A stretch of DNA of 64,000 nucleotides from Bacteroidales bacterium (GCA_016285515.1 JAEEQW010000007.1:78375-142374), one strand, 5' to 3'. Counted from the first letter of the stretch, positions 1-9,466 are shown. The notes: generated by a model from the letters alone, not told the origin. Translations and numbers: made by a program.

Positions 1-449
1 CCGCCATGCTCATCCTCGCAATTACGATCCACAACTTCCCTGAAGGCATGGCTGTCGGCATGGTGATAGCCGGATACCTGCAGGGAGGCATCAACATTTC
101 GATTTCGGCAGTCATTGCTATGGCGATAGGTATAGCCATCCAGAACATTCCTGAAGGAGCCATTGTCTCGATGCCCATGAAAGCAGCCGGAAACAGTCGC
201 AGACGCTCATTTTTTATCGGCAGCCTCAGCGGAGCGGTAGAGCCGGTAGGTGCCATTCTCGTAATGCTTCTTGCGAGCATTCTAACCCCGTTATTGCCTT
301 ACATGCTTGCATTCGCCGCAGGTGCCATGATATACGTAGTCATAGAAGAACTGATACCCGAAGCTTCAGAAGGCGAACACAGCAACTGGAATACTATTGG
401 TTTTGCAATAGGTTTCGTCCTGATGATGATACTTGATGTGATAATTTAA
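1..449 (+). CDS. ZIP-family divalent metal transporter, 3' part only
   Basis: The reading frame is open from the left window edge, so this is the C-terminal part of a ZIP (ZupT-like) inner-membrane transporter for zinc, iron or related divalent cations. Counting from the first in-frame ATG at base 6, 147 residues remain, against about 250-270 in the family. HNFPEG (residues 9-14) and QNIPEG (46-51) match the paired metal-binding helices 4 and 5. In the second motif Gln replaces the common His, a known variation. Hydrophobic helices follow, then IEELIPEA near residue 114 and a short C-terminal helix. The ATG at base 6 lies inside the conserved membrane core and is not the true start. Family is clear; the metal cannot be read from the sequence. 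Confidence 0.9.
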   Translation, partial: AMLILAITIHNFPEGMAVGMVIAGYLQGGINISISAVIAMAIGIAIQNIPEGAIVSMPMKAAGNSRRRSFFIGSLSGAVEPVGAILVMLLASILTPLLPYMLAFAAGAMIYVVIEELIPEASEGEHSNWNTIGFAIGFVLMMILDVII

Positions 450-465
450 AATTTGTTACCTTTGC
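433..465 (+). promoter_or_regulatory. Bacteroidota-type promoter of the duplicated phosphatase
   Basis: TACCTTTGC at 457-465 matches the TAnnTTTG element recognised by the Bacteroidota primary sigma factor, with TTG at 433-435, 21 bases upstream. It overlaps the stop of the ZIP gene and lies about 28 bases before the phosphatase ATG. Confidence 0.7.
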
Positions 466-493
466 ACATTATAATTAATAGATCTGAAAAGAC

Positions 494-2026
494 ATGAAAA
501 GATTTTTAAATAGATTTTTCCTTATTCTTGCATTATCGGCTTGTTATTTTAACCTCAACGCCCAATCAGAAACTGTTCTTGACCGCAGCACCCACCCGGA
601 ATATTTTTACCTTACGGTGGATGAAGTGCTTGACGGCACATATCTGATACCGGCCCCACCACAACCGGGCACCATTTCATTCGAAATTGATGAGGAACGA
701 TACATTTGGGGAAAGATGATGCGCAACGACACTGCCCGTGCCAATCTTGCCATCAGAGATGCCGACTATACAACTGTTGGTGTTGCCAAAGCATTAAGTC
801 AGGCTTTTGGATGCACCATCAGCGCCGAAAATACGCCTGAGTTATTCAAACTGATGGACAACATGAGTGGGGACGTAAACTATCTGTGTTCACTAAAAGC
901 GAAAAACTACTATAAACGTATGCGTCCTTTCGTCTTATACGACGAGCCTACTCTGACTCCAGATGATGAGATATTTCTGCGCGACAACGGCTCCTACCCT
1001 TCCGGCCACACCATTATCGCCTGGGCTAATGCTCTCGTCCTCGCGGAAATCAATCCTGAACGTCAGACCGAAATCCTGCAACGCGGATATGACATGGGAA
1101 CAAGTCGCGTAATCTGCGGCGTACACTGGCAAAGCGATGTTGACTATGGGAGGGTTCTTGCAACCACAATCGTTGCTCGTCTGCATGCAAATGAGGAATT
1201 CCAAAAGCAACTGCAACTTGCAAAACAAGAGTTCGCGACAAAGCATTCATCTATTAAACCAACAAGCGTACAATCACTCACAGAGGGACAATCCCAAACT
1301 GTCAATGATCATCGCACCAAACCTAACAGATACTACCTCACAACAGATGAAGTCCTAAACGGAACATTACTTCTCCCTGAACCGCCACAGCCGGGCTCAT
1401 TAGCCTTCAAGCGAGACGTGGCACGTTACAAATGGGGTAAGATGATGCGCAACGACACTGCCCGTGCCAATCTTGCCATCAGAGATGCAGACCTCAGCCC
1501 CGACGACCTTGCCAAACATTTCAGCAATGCATACGGAATGGTCATCAATGCCGATAACACACCTGAACTATACAAACTGCTGACTAATATGAGAGGCGAC
1601 TGCAGCCTCTGCACACGTCAGGCAAAAAACTATTACATGCGCATGCGTCCTTTCGCTCTGTTCGATGAGCCAACCCTGACTCCTAAAGATGAAAAGAAAC
1701 TGAGAGCCAACGGCTCCTACCCTTCCGGACACACTGTCACCGCATGGACTTACGCTCTTGTCCTCGCAGAAATCAATCCTGCACATCAGACTGAAATATT
1801 TCAACGCGGCTACGACATGGGAACAAGTCGCGTGATCTGCGGCGTACACTGGCAAAGCGATGTTGACAATGGCCGTATTCTGGCATCAACTATTGTCGCA
1901 CGCCTGCATGCCAACACCGAATTTCAGCAACAAATGGAGAAAGCCAAGAAAGAATTTAGCGAAATACAGAACAAAGCCAACAAAAAAACTAAAAGCTCAA
2001 AAAAGAAGGTGGCAGTCGGAAAATAA
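494..2026 (+). CDS. Tandem-duplicated class A acid phosphatase (two PAP2 domains), exported
   Basis: A 510-residue exported protein: signal peptide (about residues 1-23, ending LNAQ), then two full copies of a class A non-specific acid phosphatase domain. Each copy keeps the whole PAP2 signature K-x6-RP / PSGH / SR-x5-H-x3-D. In copy 1 these are K137, R144-P145, PSGH 169-172, S204-R205, H211 and D215. In copy 2 they are K378, R385-P386, PSGH 410-413, S445-R446, H452 and D456. Family members are normally about 230-270 residues with one domain, so this is an in-frame fusion of a tandem duplication. A Lys-rich tail ends the protein. The likely role is periplasmic release of phosphate from organic phosphomonoesters. 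msrC starts 28 bases downstream and may be co-transcribed. Confidence 0.88.
   Translation: MKRFLNRFFLILALSACYFNLNAQSETVLDRSTHPEYFYLTVDEVLDGTYLIPAPPQPGTISFEIDEERYIWGKMMRNDTARANLAIRDADYTTVGVAKALSQAFGCTISAENTPELFKLMDNMSGDVNYLCSLKAKNYYKRMRPFVLYDEPTLTPDDEIFLRDNGSYPSGHTIIAWANALVLAEINPERQTEILQRGYDMGTSRVICGVHWQSDVDYGRVLATTIVARLHANEEFQKQLQLAKQEFATKHSSIKPTSVQSLTEGQSQTVNDHRTKPNRYYLTTDEVLNGTLLLPEPPQPGSLAFKRDVARYKWGKMMRNDTARANLAIRDADLSPDDLAKHFSNAYGMVINADNTPELYKLLTNMRGDCSLCTRQAKNYYMRMRPFALFDEPTLTPKDEKKLRANGSYPSGHTVTAWTYALVLAEINPAHQTEIFQRGYDMGTSRVICGVHWQSDVDNGRILASTIVARLHANTEFQQQMEKAKKEFSEIQNKANKKTKSSKKKVAVGK
593..1966 (+). repeat. Tandem internal duplication with near-identical islands
   Basis: The two phosphatase domains are direct DNA repeats offset by about 723-726 bases. 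Similarity is patchy. Bases 715-762 and 1441-1488 are identical over 48 bases, and 1091-1143 and 1814-1866 differ at one base in 53, while the linker and N-terminal parts differ freely, including at protein level. Confidence 0.85.
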
Positions 2027-2054
2027 AGACAAATTACAAATAACAGACAGACCT

Positions 2055-2552
2055 ATGCAAAACAAACAATTGACGCAAGATAAACAGAAAAAGTACGAAA
2101 CATTGTTGCAACAATTGAAATCATTGCTGCAAGACGAGACAAACACGATCGCTATATTGTCTGAGACATGCGCCATCATACATGATATCATGGATTTTTT
2201 CTGGGTCGGTTTCTATCTTGTGGAAGGAGATGAGTTAGTATTGGGACCATTTCAAGGCAGCGTTGCATGTCTGAGGATAAAAAAAGGTCGCGGAGTCTGC
2301 GGCTCAGCTTGGCAACAGCAGAAAACCATCATTGTCCCCGACGTCGAAAAATTTGAAGGACACATTGCATGCAGCAATCTGTCACGTTCCGAGATAGTAG
2401 TTCCCATATTCAAAATAAGCAATGGCACTGAAACCGATTGCCGACCGGAAATACTCGGTGTCCTCGACATCGACAGCACGGAAATCGGCACATTCGATGA
2501 AATCGATGCCAAGTATCTGGAAGAGATAATCAATACCATCACACATTTGTGA
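2055..2552 (+). CDS. msrC: Free methionine-(R)-sulfoxide reductase, GAF domain
   Basis: A 165-residue single GAF-domain enzyme that reduces free L-methionine-(R)-sulfoxide in the cytoplasm. The three cysteines of the family catalytic relay are present at C72, C82 and C106. Their spacing (10 and 24 residues) equals that of the E. coli enzyme (C84, C94, C118). C106 sits in HIACSNLSRSEIVVPI, the region of the active-site Cys. The ATG at 2055 is chosen because the frame upstream overlaps the phosphatase gene and encodes low-complexity Lys-rich sequence foreign to the family. The stop is followed by a strong hairpin at 2565-2599. Confidence 0.9.
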   Translation: MQNKQLTQDKQKKYETLLQQLKSLLQDETNTIAILSETCAIIHDIMDFFWVGFYLVEGDELVLGPFQGSVACLRIKKGRGVCGSAWQQQKTIIVPDVEKFEGHIACSNLSRSEIVVPIFKISNGTETDCRPEILGVLDIDSTEIGTFDEIDAKYLEEIINTITHL

Positions 2553-2564
2553 CAGATAACATAT

Positions 2565-2599
2565 CGGAAAGTGACATGTTTTAGCCATGACACTTTCCG
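2565..2599. terminator. Hairpin between convergent msrC and yhhQ
   Basis: CGGAAAGTG (2565-2573) pairs perfectly with CACTTTCCG (2591-2599). After one A-A mismatch the stem continues for four more pairs (2575-2578 with 2586-2589). There is no clear T tract, so it is a symmetric hairpin that could end or protect both transcripts. Confidence 0.6.
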
Positions 2600-2622
2600 T
2601 AAACAAGTTGATTCACATCAAA

Positions 2623-3306
2623 TTACAAATCTCTGATATCCCAGAATTTGTATGAAATATCATTATCATACACATCGGTGTTTTCGATTCGTTTGACGAA
2701 TTTCACAACCTGGATGGTAAGAGGCAACACCATGATTTCATAAAGCGTCTTAGCTGTTACCTGCAATATCATAAGTTTAAACAATTCATTGACTGGCATC
2801 AGTCCGCCGAAAGCCAACGGGAAAAATATCAACGAATCAGAACCTTCGCCTGCAAGCGTCGAAAGAACCGCACGTAAGGAAAACCGTTTCCCATTGTCAC
2901 GGAGTTTCATCTTACTCATGACATAAGCGTTGATAAAACTTCCCACAAGAAAAGCAGCAAGGCTTGCCACAGCAATACGAGGTGCCAGACCGAACACGAA
3001 TCTGAAAGCCTCATCACCTTCCCAAAAAGCAGCAGATGGAAGCGCTATGGCAATATTACACAAAATAATCACAAGAAAATTCATCATAAATCCCAGCCAA
3101 ATAACCAGCCTGGTCTTTTTGAATCCCCAAATCTCTGAAATGCAGTCGTTGATAATGTAACTGATTGGGAATACAATGAACCCGCCGGTTAAGGAGAACT
3201 TACCGATTTGAATTATCTTAGTTTCTAATAGATTACTGGTTATCAGGCAAGTACAAAATACAATGCCCATAATCATAAATGACAAAGGAACAGTTTTTTT
3301 TCTCAT
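2623..3306 (-). CDS. yhhQ: Queuosine precursor transporter, YhhQ/VUT family
   Basis: A 227-residue inner-membrane protein with about six hydrophobic helices. It has the family-typical N-terminal helix with TSNLLETKII and the segment FPISYIINDCISEIWG. The YhhQ family (COG1738) imports 7-deazapurine precursors of queuosine such as preQ0 or preQ1. That role fits the presence of queF and queC at 48,972-50,123 in the same window. It converges on msrC. A Bacteroidota promoter lies upstream at 3366-3398. The 5' leader (about 50 bases) can fold like a preQ1-I pseudoknot and is annotated separately. The ATG at 3306 follows that structure by three bases. Confidence 0.87.
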   Translation of the reverse strand: MRKKTVPLSFMIMGIVFCTCLITSNLLETKIIQIGKFSLTGGFIVFPISYIINDCISEIWGFKKTRLVIWLGFMMNFLVIILCNIAIALPSAAFWEGDEAFRFVFGLAPRIAVASLAAFLVGSFINAYVMSKMKLRDNGKRFSLRAVLSTLAGEGSDSLIFFPLAFGGLMPVNELFKLMILQVTAKTLYEIMVLPLTIQVVKFVKRIENTDVYDNDISYKFWDIRDL

Positions 3307-3309
3307 AAT

Positions 3310-3350
3310 CTAGTTTTAATTATAACGGGAGGTTTTCTAGTACTCCCTCT
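3310..3350 (-). ncRNA. Candidate preQ1-I-like riboswitch leader of yhhQ
   Basis: On the minus strand GGGAG (3347-3343) pairs with CTCCC (3331-3327) around an 11-base loop that contains CTAG. An A-rich tail follows, and CTAG recurs at 3313-3310, able to pair with the loop CTAG as an H-type pseudoknot. This mirrors preQ1-I aptamers: a 5-base-pair stem, a loop with UAG, then an A-rich strand ending in CUA. The ATG is three bases after the second CTAG, so pseudoknot formation would hide the start region. A weakness is that the stretch between stem and second CTAG is 13 bases, longer than usual. It rests on fold, position and downstream gene only. Confidence 0.4.
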
Positions 3351-3365
3351 ATTATTTTTCAGGCT

Positions 3366-3398
3366 GCAAAAATACCACATTTTTTGTATTTTTGTCAA
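3366..3398 (-). promoter_or_regulatory. Bacteroidota-type promoter of yhhQ
   Basis: Minus-strand TATTTTTGC (3374-3366) with TTG at 3398-3396, 21 bases upstream. Transcription would start near 3360, giving a roughly 55-base leader that contains the preQ1-like fold. A plus-strand TATTTTTG (3387-3394) overlaps it and may serve the divergent PAP2 gene. Confidence 0.65.
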
Positions 3399-3428
3399 CT
3401 GATGAATTTGTAAAATCAGTTAACTTTT

Positions 3429-4196
3429 ATGGGGCTCACCTTCAACATCAAAAATCTTGTCTTGACAGTCTGCACCGTCATAATGACATCTGCACTGTTG
3501 GCACAGCAGACCAGCAGTGACAGTCTGTCGTTACAAAACAGACTTACAATTCACGATTCGCATAAAATGAATGTGTATGATTTTGCAGTTCCGGCAGCTG
3601 TTTTCGGAGTATCCGCATGGTCTGTCTACAATCCGTGGCTCATTGAGCAGCGAAATGATTTCCAGGTTTTATTTTCTGCGCATACCCACAAAACCCATAT
3701 CGATGACTACATTCAATATCTGCCGACAGTCTCATTATATGTGCTCAATCTGGCTAACGTCAAAGGTGTTCACAACTTCAAGGACAGGACAATAATTCTT
3801 GCTATATCAGCGGCCACAATGGAATTATGCATTTATTCCATGAAAGCAATCATGAAGGAACCGCGACCCGACAACGGTTCCACCAAGTCATTTCCTTCGG
3901 GACATACCGCCACGGCTTTCATGGGAGCTGAGCTCCTATTCAGGGAATATCGCGACAGCTATCCCTGGATAGGAATAATAGGTTACGGGGTGGCAACAGC
4001 GACTGGATTTCTGAGAATATACAACAACCGTCATTGGGTAAACGATGTGCTGGCCGGTGCTGCGATAGGCATAATGAGTACCCGGTTCGCATATTGGATT
4101 TATCCGAAAATCTTCCGCGACACTTCTCACTCACCATCAATTGTCTGCATGCCGTTTTACAATGGCGCCGGACTTAATTTGGCAGTTTTCTTTTAA
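3429..4196 (+). CDS. PAP2-family phosphatase, exported or membrane-associated
   Basis: A 255-residue protein with an N-terminal signal or anchor segment (about residues 8-26) and a PAP2 (type 2 phosphatidic acid phosphatase) domain. The signature is K139-x6-RP (146-147), PSGH (156-159) and R-x5-H-x3-D in LRIYNNRHWVNDV (about residues 196-206). Hydrophobic stretches around 75-130 and 165-225 fit a membrane-embedded lipid phosphatase. Relatives act on undecaprenyl pyrophosphate, phosphatidylglycerol phosphate or lipid A phosphates; nothing here decides the substrate. It differs from the class A soluble-type enzyme at 494 and stands alone, divergent from yhhQ and convergent with the radical-SAM gene. 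Confidence 0.82.
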   Translation: MGLTFNIKNLVLTVCTVIMTSALLAQQTSSDSLSLQNRLTIHDSHKMNVYDFAVPAAVFGVSAWSVYNPWLIEQRNDFQVLFSAHTHKTHIDDYIQYLPTVSLYVLNLANVKGVHNFKDRTIILAISAATMELCIYSMKAIMKEPRPDNGSTKSFPSGHTATAFMGAELLFREYRDSYPWIGIIGYGVATATGFLRIYNNRHWVNDVLAGAAIGIMSTRFAYWIYPKIFRDTSHSPSIVCMPFYNGAGLNLAVFF

Positions 4197-4220
4197 TTTA
4201 CGGAAACTCTCTTCTGAATT

Positions 4221-5036
4221 TCAGATGTTTCCCAAATGCACGAATGTCAGTTTCTCGCTGGCGATGATGGCCAACCGCCTCATCACACTGATATCAGTAG
4301 CCGGTCTGTCATAATTATAATGAGGAAAATACCGCGTGATATGAAGTGGAATATCCTTATTAATCTCTGCGATAAACTTTGATATTCCTTTCATGGTTTC
4401 CTCATCGTCACTGAAACCTGGGACAATAAGTGTTGTAACCTCCACATGACATGATGCCGCTCCAAGTCGTATAGTCTCAAGCACTGTCTGCAAGTCACCG
4501 CCCAACTTGCGATATCCGCTTTCAGAAAAACATTTCAAATCTATATTCATAGCATCTATGAGTGGCAGCAACGGTTTGAGATACTCTTCAGTAATCATCC
4601 CATTAGTCACGATGACAGTCTTCAGGTTATTATTACGAGCGAGACGGGATGTTTCGACAACGAATTCATAGTTCGTCAACATTTCGTTGTAAGTGAATGC
4701 AATGCCGATGTTTCCGCGAGGAATAAGACTGACTGCAATATTGACGACCTGCTCTGGAGTCACTTTCTCGGTATCAATATCCTTGGTTGTGGAAATATCA
4801 TAATTCTGACAAAACGGACATCGCATATTACATCCATAACTTCCAATTGAAAAAATCATTGAACCCGGAAAGAAATGATAAAGTGGCTTCTTCTCAATCG
4901 GGTCAAGAGCGGCAGCTGTCAGTCTTCCATAAGCGGTACAGACGATGTTCCCGCTGACATTCGTTCTTGCAAGGCACAAGCCGGATTTTCCTTCGGCAAT
5001 GTTGCAGTGATGAGGACAAAGTTTACATTCGGTCAT
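4221..5036 (-). CDS. amrS: AmmeMemoRadiSam system radical SAM enzyme
   Basis: A 271-residue radical SAM protein. The cluster-binding motif is C69-x3-C73-x2-C76 in GYGCNMRCPFCQNYD. Before it is the Cys-rich N-terminus seen in AmrS (C4, C7, C11, C21). The family resembles pyruvate-formate-lyase activators, but its reaction is not established; it is defined by co-occurrence with Memo-like (AmrB) and AMMECR1-like (AmrA) proteins. Both partner domains are in this window as one fused gene at 23,578-25,125, about 18.5 kb away on the other strand. It is somewhat shorter than the longest family members (about 330). A minus-strand promoter element TATCTTTGC lies at 5082-5090. Confidence 0.85.
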   Translation of the reverse strand: MTECKLCPHHCNIAEGKSGLCLARTNVSGNIVCTAYGRLTAAALDPIEKKPLYHFFPGSMIFSIGSYGCNMRCPFCQNYDISTTKDIDTEKVTPEQVVNIAVSLIPRGNIGIAFTYNEMLTNYEFVVETSRLARNNNLKTVIVTNGMITEEYLKPLLPLIDAMNIDLKCFSESGYRKLGGDLQTVLETIRLGAASCHVEVTTLIVPGFSDDEETMKGISKFIAEINKDIPLHITRYFPHYNYDRPATDISVMRRLAIIASEKLTFVHLGNI

Positions 5037-5081
5037 TTTACATTAACTGCGCGACTATCAATCCACTATGGTCGTACAATT

Positions 5082-5090
5082 GCAAAGATA
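5082..5090 (-). promoter_or_regulatory. Promoter element of amrS
   Basis: Minus-strand TATCTTTGC, about 45 bases before the amrS ATG. No convincing TTG was found at the right distance upstream. Confidence 0.5.
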
Positions 5091-5135
5091 AATCAAATTC
5101 TGACAATTACCTGTTATCATATCTTATTTTTTATT

Positions 5136-5144
5136 TACCTTTGC
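5136..5144 (+). promoter_or_regulatory. Promoter element of the stomatin-like gene
   Basis: TACCTTTGC, about 58 bases before the ATG at 5203. It serves the stomatin-like gene and probably the ThrE-like gene behind it. The -33 part is weak. Confidence 0.5.
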
Positions 5145-5202
5145 ACAAAAATACAACTTAAAACCGATGTGCTTGATGGGATATAACTAAGCAAAAGAAA
5201 CC

Positions 5203-6081
5203 ATGCAAACGTACATGCTTATCGTGATAATTGCATTAGTGGTAATAATCTTTATCCTGAGCGGATTCAAGGTAGTAAGGCCCACTCACCGCGCATTGAT
5301 AGAGAGATTGGGAAAATACCATAGTTTTGCACATCCCGGACTACACTGGATAATACCAATAATCGACAAAATGTACAGGGTAAACGTCACCGAACAGATG
5401 GTTGATGCCGAGCCGCAGGAAATCATCACCAACGATAACCTGAATGCAAGTGTTGACGCACAGATTTATTTCAAAGTCATCGACACGGAAGAAGGCGTAA
5501 AAAGCTCGTTGTACAATGTAAACAATTACCAGTATCAGATAGTGAATCTTGCAAGAACGACTTTGCGTAACATCATAGGCACTCTCACCCTCAAATCCGC
5601 CAACAGCGAAAGAGGCAGAATTAACACCGAACTTCACCAGATTCTTTCCGAAGAGACGCAGAAATGGGGAATCAGCATTGTACGCGCCGAACTGAAGCAG
5701 ATTGATCCGCCACCAGATGTACAGGAAACCATGAACAAAGTCGTCAAGGCTGAAAATGAAAAAATTTCCGCTATTGACTTTGCAACTGCTGCCGAGACAA
5801 CCGCTGACGGTACAAAACGTGCTAAAATCAAGGAAGCCGAAGGTTTGCGACAGTCAATGATATTAAAGGCAGAAGGTGAAGCCGAGTCGATACGTTTAGT
5901 CAATGAGGCCGCACAGAAGTATTTTATTGGAAACGCACAGATTCTCAGAAAGATAGAAGCAGTCGAAAACTCATTGAGAAACAATGCGAAGATAGTTCTT
6001 CCATCCGATTCCGAGCTTGTCAACGTCATAGGCGACATGGCTGGCGTATTGCCTCTGAAGAAGGTTGAAGAGAAAAAATAA
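5203..6081 (+). CDS. SPFH/band 7 protein, stomatin/QmcA-like
   Basis: A 292-residue membrane-anchored SPFH protein. One N-terminal helix (about residues 4-22) is followed by the band 7 core (KVVRPTHRALIERLGKY and onward) and an Ala/Glu-rich coiled coil (about 180-260) with KAEGEAESIRLVNEAA. Relatives oligomerise into membrane microdomain scaffolds and often bind FtsH or NfeD proteins. No NfeD gene is next to this one. Instead the gene is followed after 12 bases by a ThrE-type exporter, so the two are probably co-transcribed. The scaffold role is by family. Confidence 0.87.
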   Translation: MQTYMLIVIIALVVIIFILSGFKVVRPTHRALIERLGKYHSFAHPGLHWIIPIIDKMYRVNVTEQMVDAEPQEIITNDNLNASVDAQIYFKVIDTEEGVKSSLYNVNNYQYQIVNLARTTLRNIIGTLTLKSANSERGRINTELHQILSEETQKWGISIVRAELKQIDPPPDVQETMNKVVKAENEKISAIDFATAAETTADGTKRAKIKEAEGLRQSMILKAEGEAESIRLVNEAAQKYFIGNAQILRKIEAVENSLRNNAKIVLPSDSELVNVIGDMAGVLPLKKVEEKK

Positions 6082-6093
6082 CGTTGCAGAATC

Positions 6094-7326
6094 TTGAAAG
6101 AAAGCCAAAACCACGAAGCATTAGAACTTGCCAATGAGGCAGGCAAGATACTCCTTGAAAACGGGGCGCAGATTTCGAGGGTTGAAGACACCATGCAGAG
6201 AATAGCCCGTCATTATGGTGCCGACAACGGAAACTTTTTCGTCCTTTCCAACGGCATCATAGCAACAGGCGAAGGCTACTCCAAAGCCCAGTATATTCCC
6301 CTTCGAAGCGCAAGTCTCGACAAGGTGGTTGAAGTAAATCAGATTTCACGTGACGTGGCAGACAAGAACTTATCCCTGTCACAACTTCGTGAAAGGTTAA
6401 CCGCCATCAGAAACATGAAGCCTAAACCCAAATGGGAACAGATACTGGGCAGTGCTTTCGGTGCCGGATTCTTCTCAATGATATTCGGCGGCAGTCTATA
6501 CGACAGTCTGGTCTCTTTCGTGGCCGGACTGCTGCTATACGTCTTTATAGTCTATGTCGGGAACAAGTACTTGAGCCGTATCTTTGTAAACATCAGCGGT
6601 GGTTTCATTGCGGCAGCCATCTGTATTCTGGCATATCATTTTGGAGCAGGTGACAATCTCGGCAATATGATTATCGGTGCCATCATTCCGCTGGTACCGG
6701 GAATACCCTTTACCAACGGCATAAGAGATATTGCCAACGAGGACTATTTAGCGGGCATCACACGACTATTAGACGCCTTCATGATATTTCTGTGCATAGC
6801 GTTAGGGGTCATTTTCGCCTTTCTGGTTGATGGAGTCATAATGGACGGAATAATACCGCTCAATGGGATGTCAACTGATGCTGTTACAGCAAAAATATGG
6901 TGGCAACTTGCAGCGGCATTTTTCGGAACTGCAGCATTCTCCATTTTATTTGGGACTCCGCGCAAACATTACCTTTACTGCGGTCTTGCCGGTGCCATGG
7001 GATGGTTGGTGTATCTTTCAGCTTTTCGTCTTGGATGCTCACCTGCCGAAGCGACAGTCTTTGGCTCCATGGCGGTCCTGATAGTGTCTCGCGTTTTTGC
7101 TGTATTACGCCGCTGCCCTGTGACAGTGTTTCTAATCTGTGGCATTTTCCCGCTCGTTCCGGGCGGCGGTCTTTTCTGGACTTCATACTTTCTCGTTGCA
7201 GGTCAGACACACCGTGCGTTATCAAGTGGTTTTTTGTCCATCAAAATCACAGTTGCCATAGCCTTTGGTATAGTTATAGTTGAAGAGATAATGCGACATT
7301 TGCCATATTTGAGCAAATCGAAGTAA
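6094..7326 (+). CDS. Threonine/serine exporter family (ThrE-like), fused form
   Basis: A 410-residue protein combining the two halves of ThrE exporters. The N-terminal soluble part (about 1-110, with the family motif GAQISRVEDTMQRI) and first membrane bundle are followed by a second bundle (about 280-400) that ends in conserved GGIFPLVPGGG-type sequence (here ICGIFPLVPGGGL). A matching LVPGIPF lies near residue 205. Corynebacterium ThrE exports threonine and serine; the substrate here is inferred. The only in-frame start after the preceding stop is TTG at 6094, which keeps the family N-terminus. A bidirectional terminator follows at 7346-7392. Confidence 0.83.
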   Translation: MKESQNHEALELANEAGKILLENGAQISRVEDTMQRIARHYGADNGNFFVLSNGIIATGEGYSKAQYIPLRSASLDKVVEVNQISRDVADKNLSLSQLRERLTAIRNMKPKPKWEQILGSAFGAGFFSMIFGGSLYDSLVSFVAGLLLYVFIVYVGNKYLSRIFVNISGGFIAAAICILAYHFGAGDNLGNMIIGAIIPLVPGIPFTNGIRDIANEDYLAGITRLLDAFMIFLCIALGVIFAFLVDGVIMDGIIPLNGMSTDAVTAKIWWQLAAAFFGTAAFSILFGTPRKHYLYCGLAGAMGWLVYLSAFRLGCSPAEATVFGSMAVLIVSRVFAVLRRCPVTVFLICGIFPLVPGGGLFWTSYFLVAGQTHRALSSGFLSIKITVAIAFGIVIVEEIMRHLPYLSKSK

Positions 7327-7345
7327 ACAGGAAAGAGGCAGAACT

Positions 7346-7392
7346 AAAAAAGGCGGATTCATTGAGAAAATCAATAAAGCCGCCTTTTTTTC
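7346..7392. terminator. Bidirectional rho-independent terminator
   Basis: A run of A followed by GGCGG (7352-7356) pairs with CCGCC (7380-7384) followed by eight T; ATTGA/TCAAT extends pairing inside the loop. The A/T tracts let it end both the ThrE-like gene and the convergent gap gene. Confidence 0.85.
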
Positions 7393-7407
7393 AATTATGG
7401 GAACAGA

Positions 7408-8436
<1,029 letters not shown>

Positions 8437-8454
8437 TTATTTTTGAATTAATAT

Positions 8455-9414
8455 TTATTTTACAATGCCAAGAAGTTCAACCTCAAAAAGGAGGATTGAG
8501 TTAGGAGGAATAGAGCCAAGGTCACGGCTGCCGTAACCGAGTTCAGGTGGGATGACGAATTCATATTTTGAACCCACAGGCATAAGCTGGAGACCTTCCT
8601 GCCAACCAGGAATAACGCCATTTACAGGAAATTCTGCTGGTTTGCCTCTGTCATAAGAACTGTCGAACTTTGTTCCATCGGTCAATGTACCTGTATAATG
8701 AACTTTAACCGTACTATTAGCTTTAGGCTTATCACCTCTTCCCTGTCTGATTACGCGGTATTGTAATCCGCTTTCTGTTGTTATCATACCTTCTTTAGTT
8801 TTATTGTTTGCCAAATATTCTGCGTTATTATCCTTTGCTGCTGCTTCTAATTCTGCTTCCGATGCCATCTGTGCAGCTCTCACTTCCTCTGAATAAGCAT
8901 CAATTATTGAAGATGCTTCAGTTGGGTCCAAAGCAACTTTTTTGCCTTTAAGCGATGCTTCAACACCATAGTAGAACATATCCTTGTCGAATCCACAAGG
9001 CATATCCGCGAAACCATTCTGAGCATTATCTGCGGAAAATGTTCCCATTGCAGCGCTGATGTCCTTCTTATCGTAGTCAACGCCAGGAGTCAATTTTGTC
9101 TGTCCGGTTTCGTCCTTAACCATATCATTGTACTTTGGGAAGAATTCTGACATAACCTTCTCGGCATCTTCAAGTGACATGTACTTACCCTTTGAAAACA
9201 TATAATTCTTGAAATTGTCAAGAAAAACATCATAATCAACTTCAGGGAGTTCTGAAAGCGCAGACTTATATGAATCGCCCCAATAAACGCCCCAAGCATA
9301 ATTAACTGAATCAGCCTTGTTTTCTAATTTAACATTAGCCTTGTTGTGACAAGATTGCAATGATAATCCTATTCCCAGAATTACCAAAATAAGGATTGAA
9401 CATGATTTTTTCAT
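8455..9414 (-). CDS. FKBP-type peptidyl-prolyl cis-trans isomerase lipoprotein
   Basis: A 319-residue Mip/FkpA-like foldase. A lipoprotein signal ends LSLQSC with the lipidated Cys near residue 22, followed by an FKBP N-terminal dimerisation region (about 30-200). The C-terminal FKBP domain (about 225-319) has [16 protein letters not shown], the family catalytic core, and [18 protein letters not shown]. It should speed proline isomerisation in envelope proteins while anchored to a membrane. A Glu/Ala/Asp-rich linker joins the two parts. The gene runs towards gap; the upstream space shared with lepA holds divergent promoter elements. Confidence 0.92.
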   Translation of the reverse strand: MKKSCSILILVILGIGLSLQSCHNKANVKLENKADSVNYAWGVYWGDSYKSALSELPEVDYDVFLDNFKNYMFSKGKYMSLEDAEKVMSEFFPKYNDMVKDETGQTKLTPGVDYDKKDISAAMGTFSADNAQNGFADMPCGFDKDMFYYGVEASLKGKKVALDPTEASSIIDAYSEEVRAAQMASEAELEAAAKDNNAEYLANNKTKEGMITTESGLQYRVIRQGRGDKPKANSTVKVHYTGTLTDGTKFDSSYDRGKPAEFPVNGVIPGWQEGLQLMPVGSKYEFVIPPELGYGSRDLGSIPPNSILLFEVELLGIVK

Positions 9415-9457
9415 TTTTGATATTTTTTTATATTAATTTTTCCGATAATTTGTTTCT

Positions 9458-9466
9458 GCAAAGATA
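9458..9466 (-). promoter_or_regulatory. Promoter element of the FKBP gene
   Basis: Minus-strand TATCTTTGC about 44 bases before the ATG. A TTG about 24 bases further upstream is at the edge of the accepted spacing. Confidence 0.5.

Noticed and set aside
1860..2054. Extension of the msrC frame upstream of 2055
   Set aside because: Overlaps the 3' end of the phosphatase gene and adds Lys-rich sequence not found in fRMsr proteins; ATG 2055 gives the normal length.
4197..4220. A terminator between the PAP2 gene and amrS
   Set aside because: Only 24 bases and no stem-loop visible.
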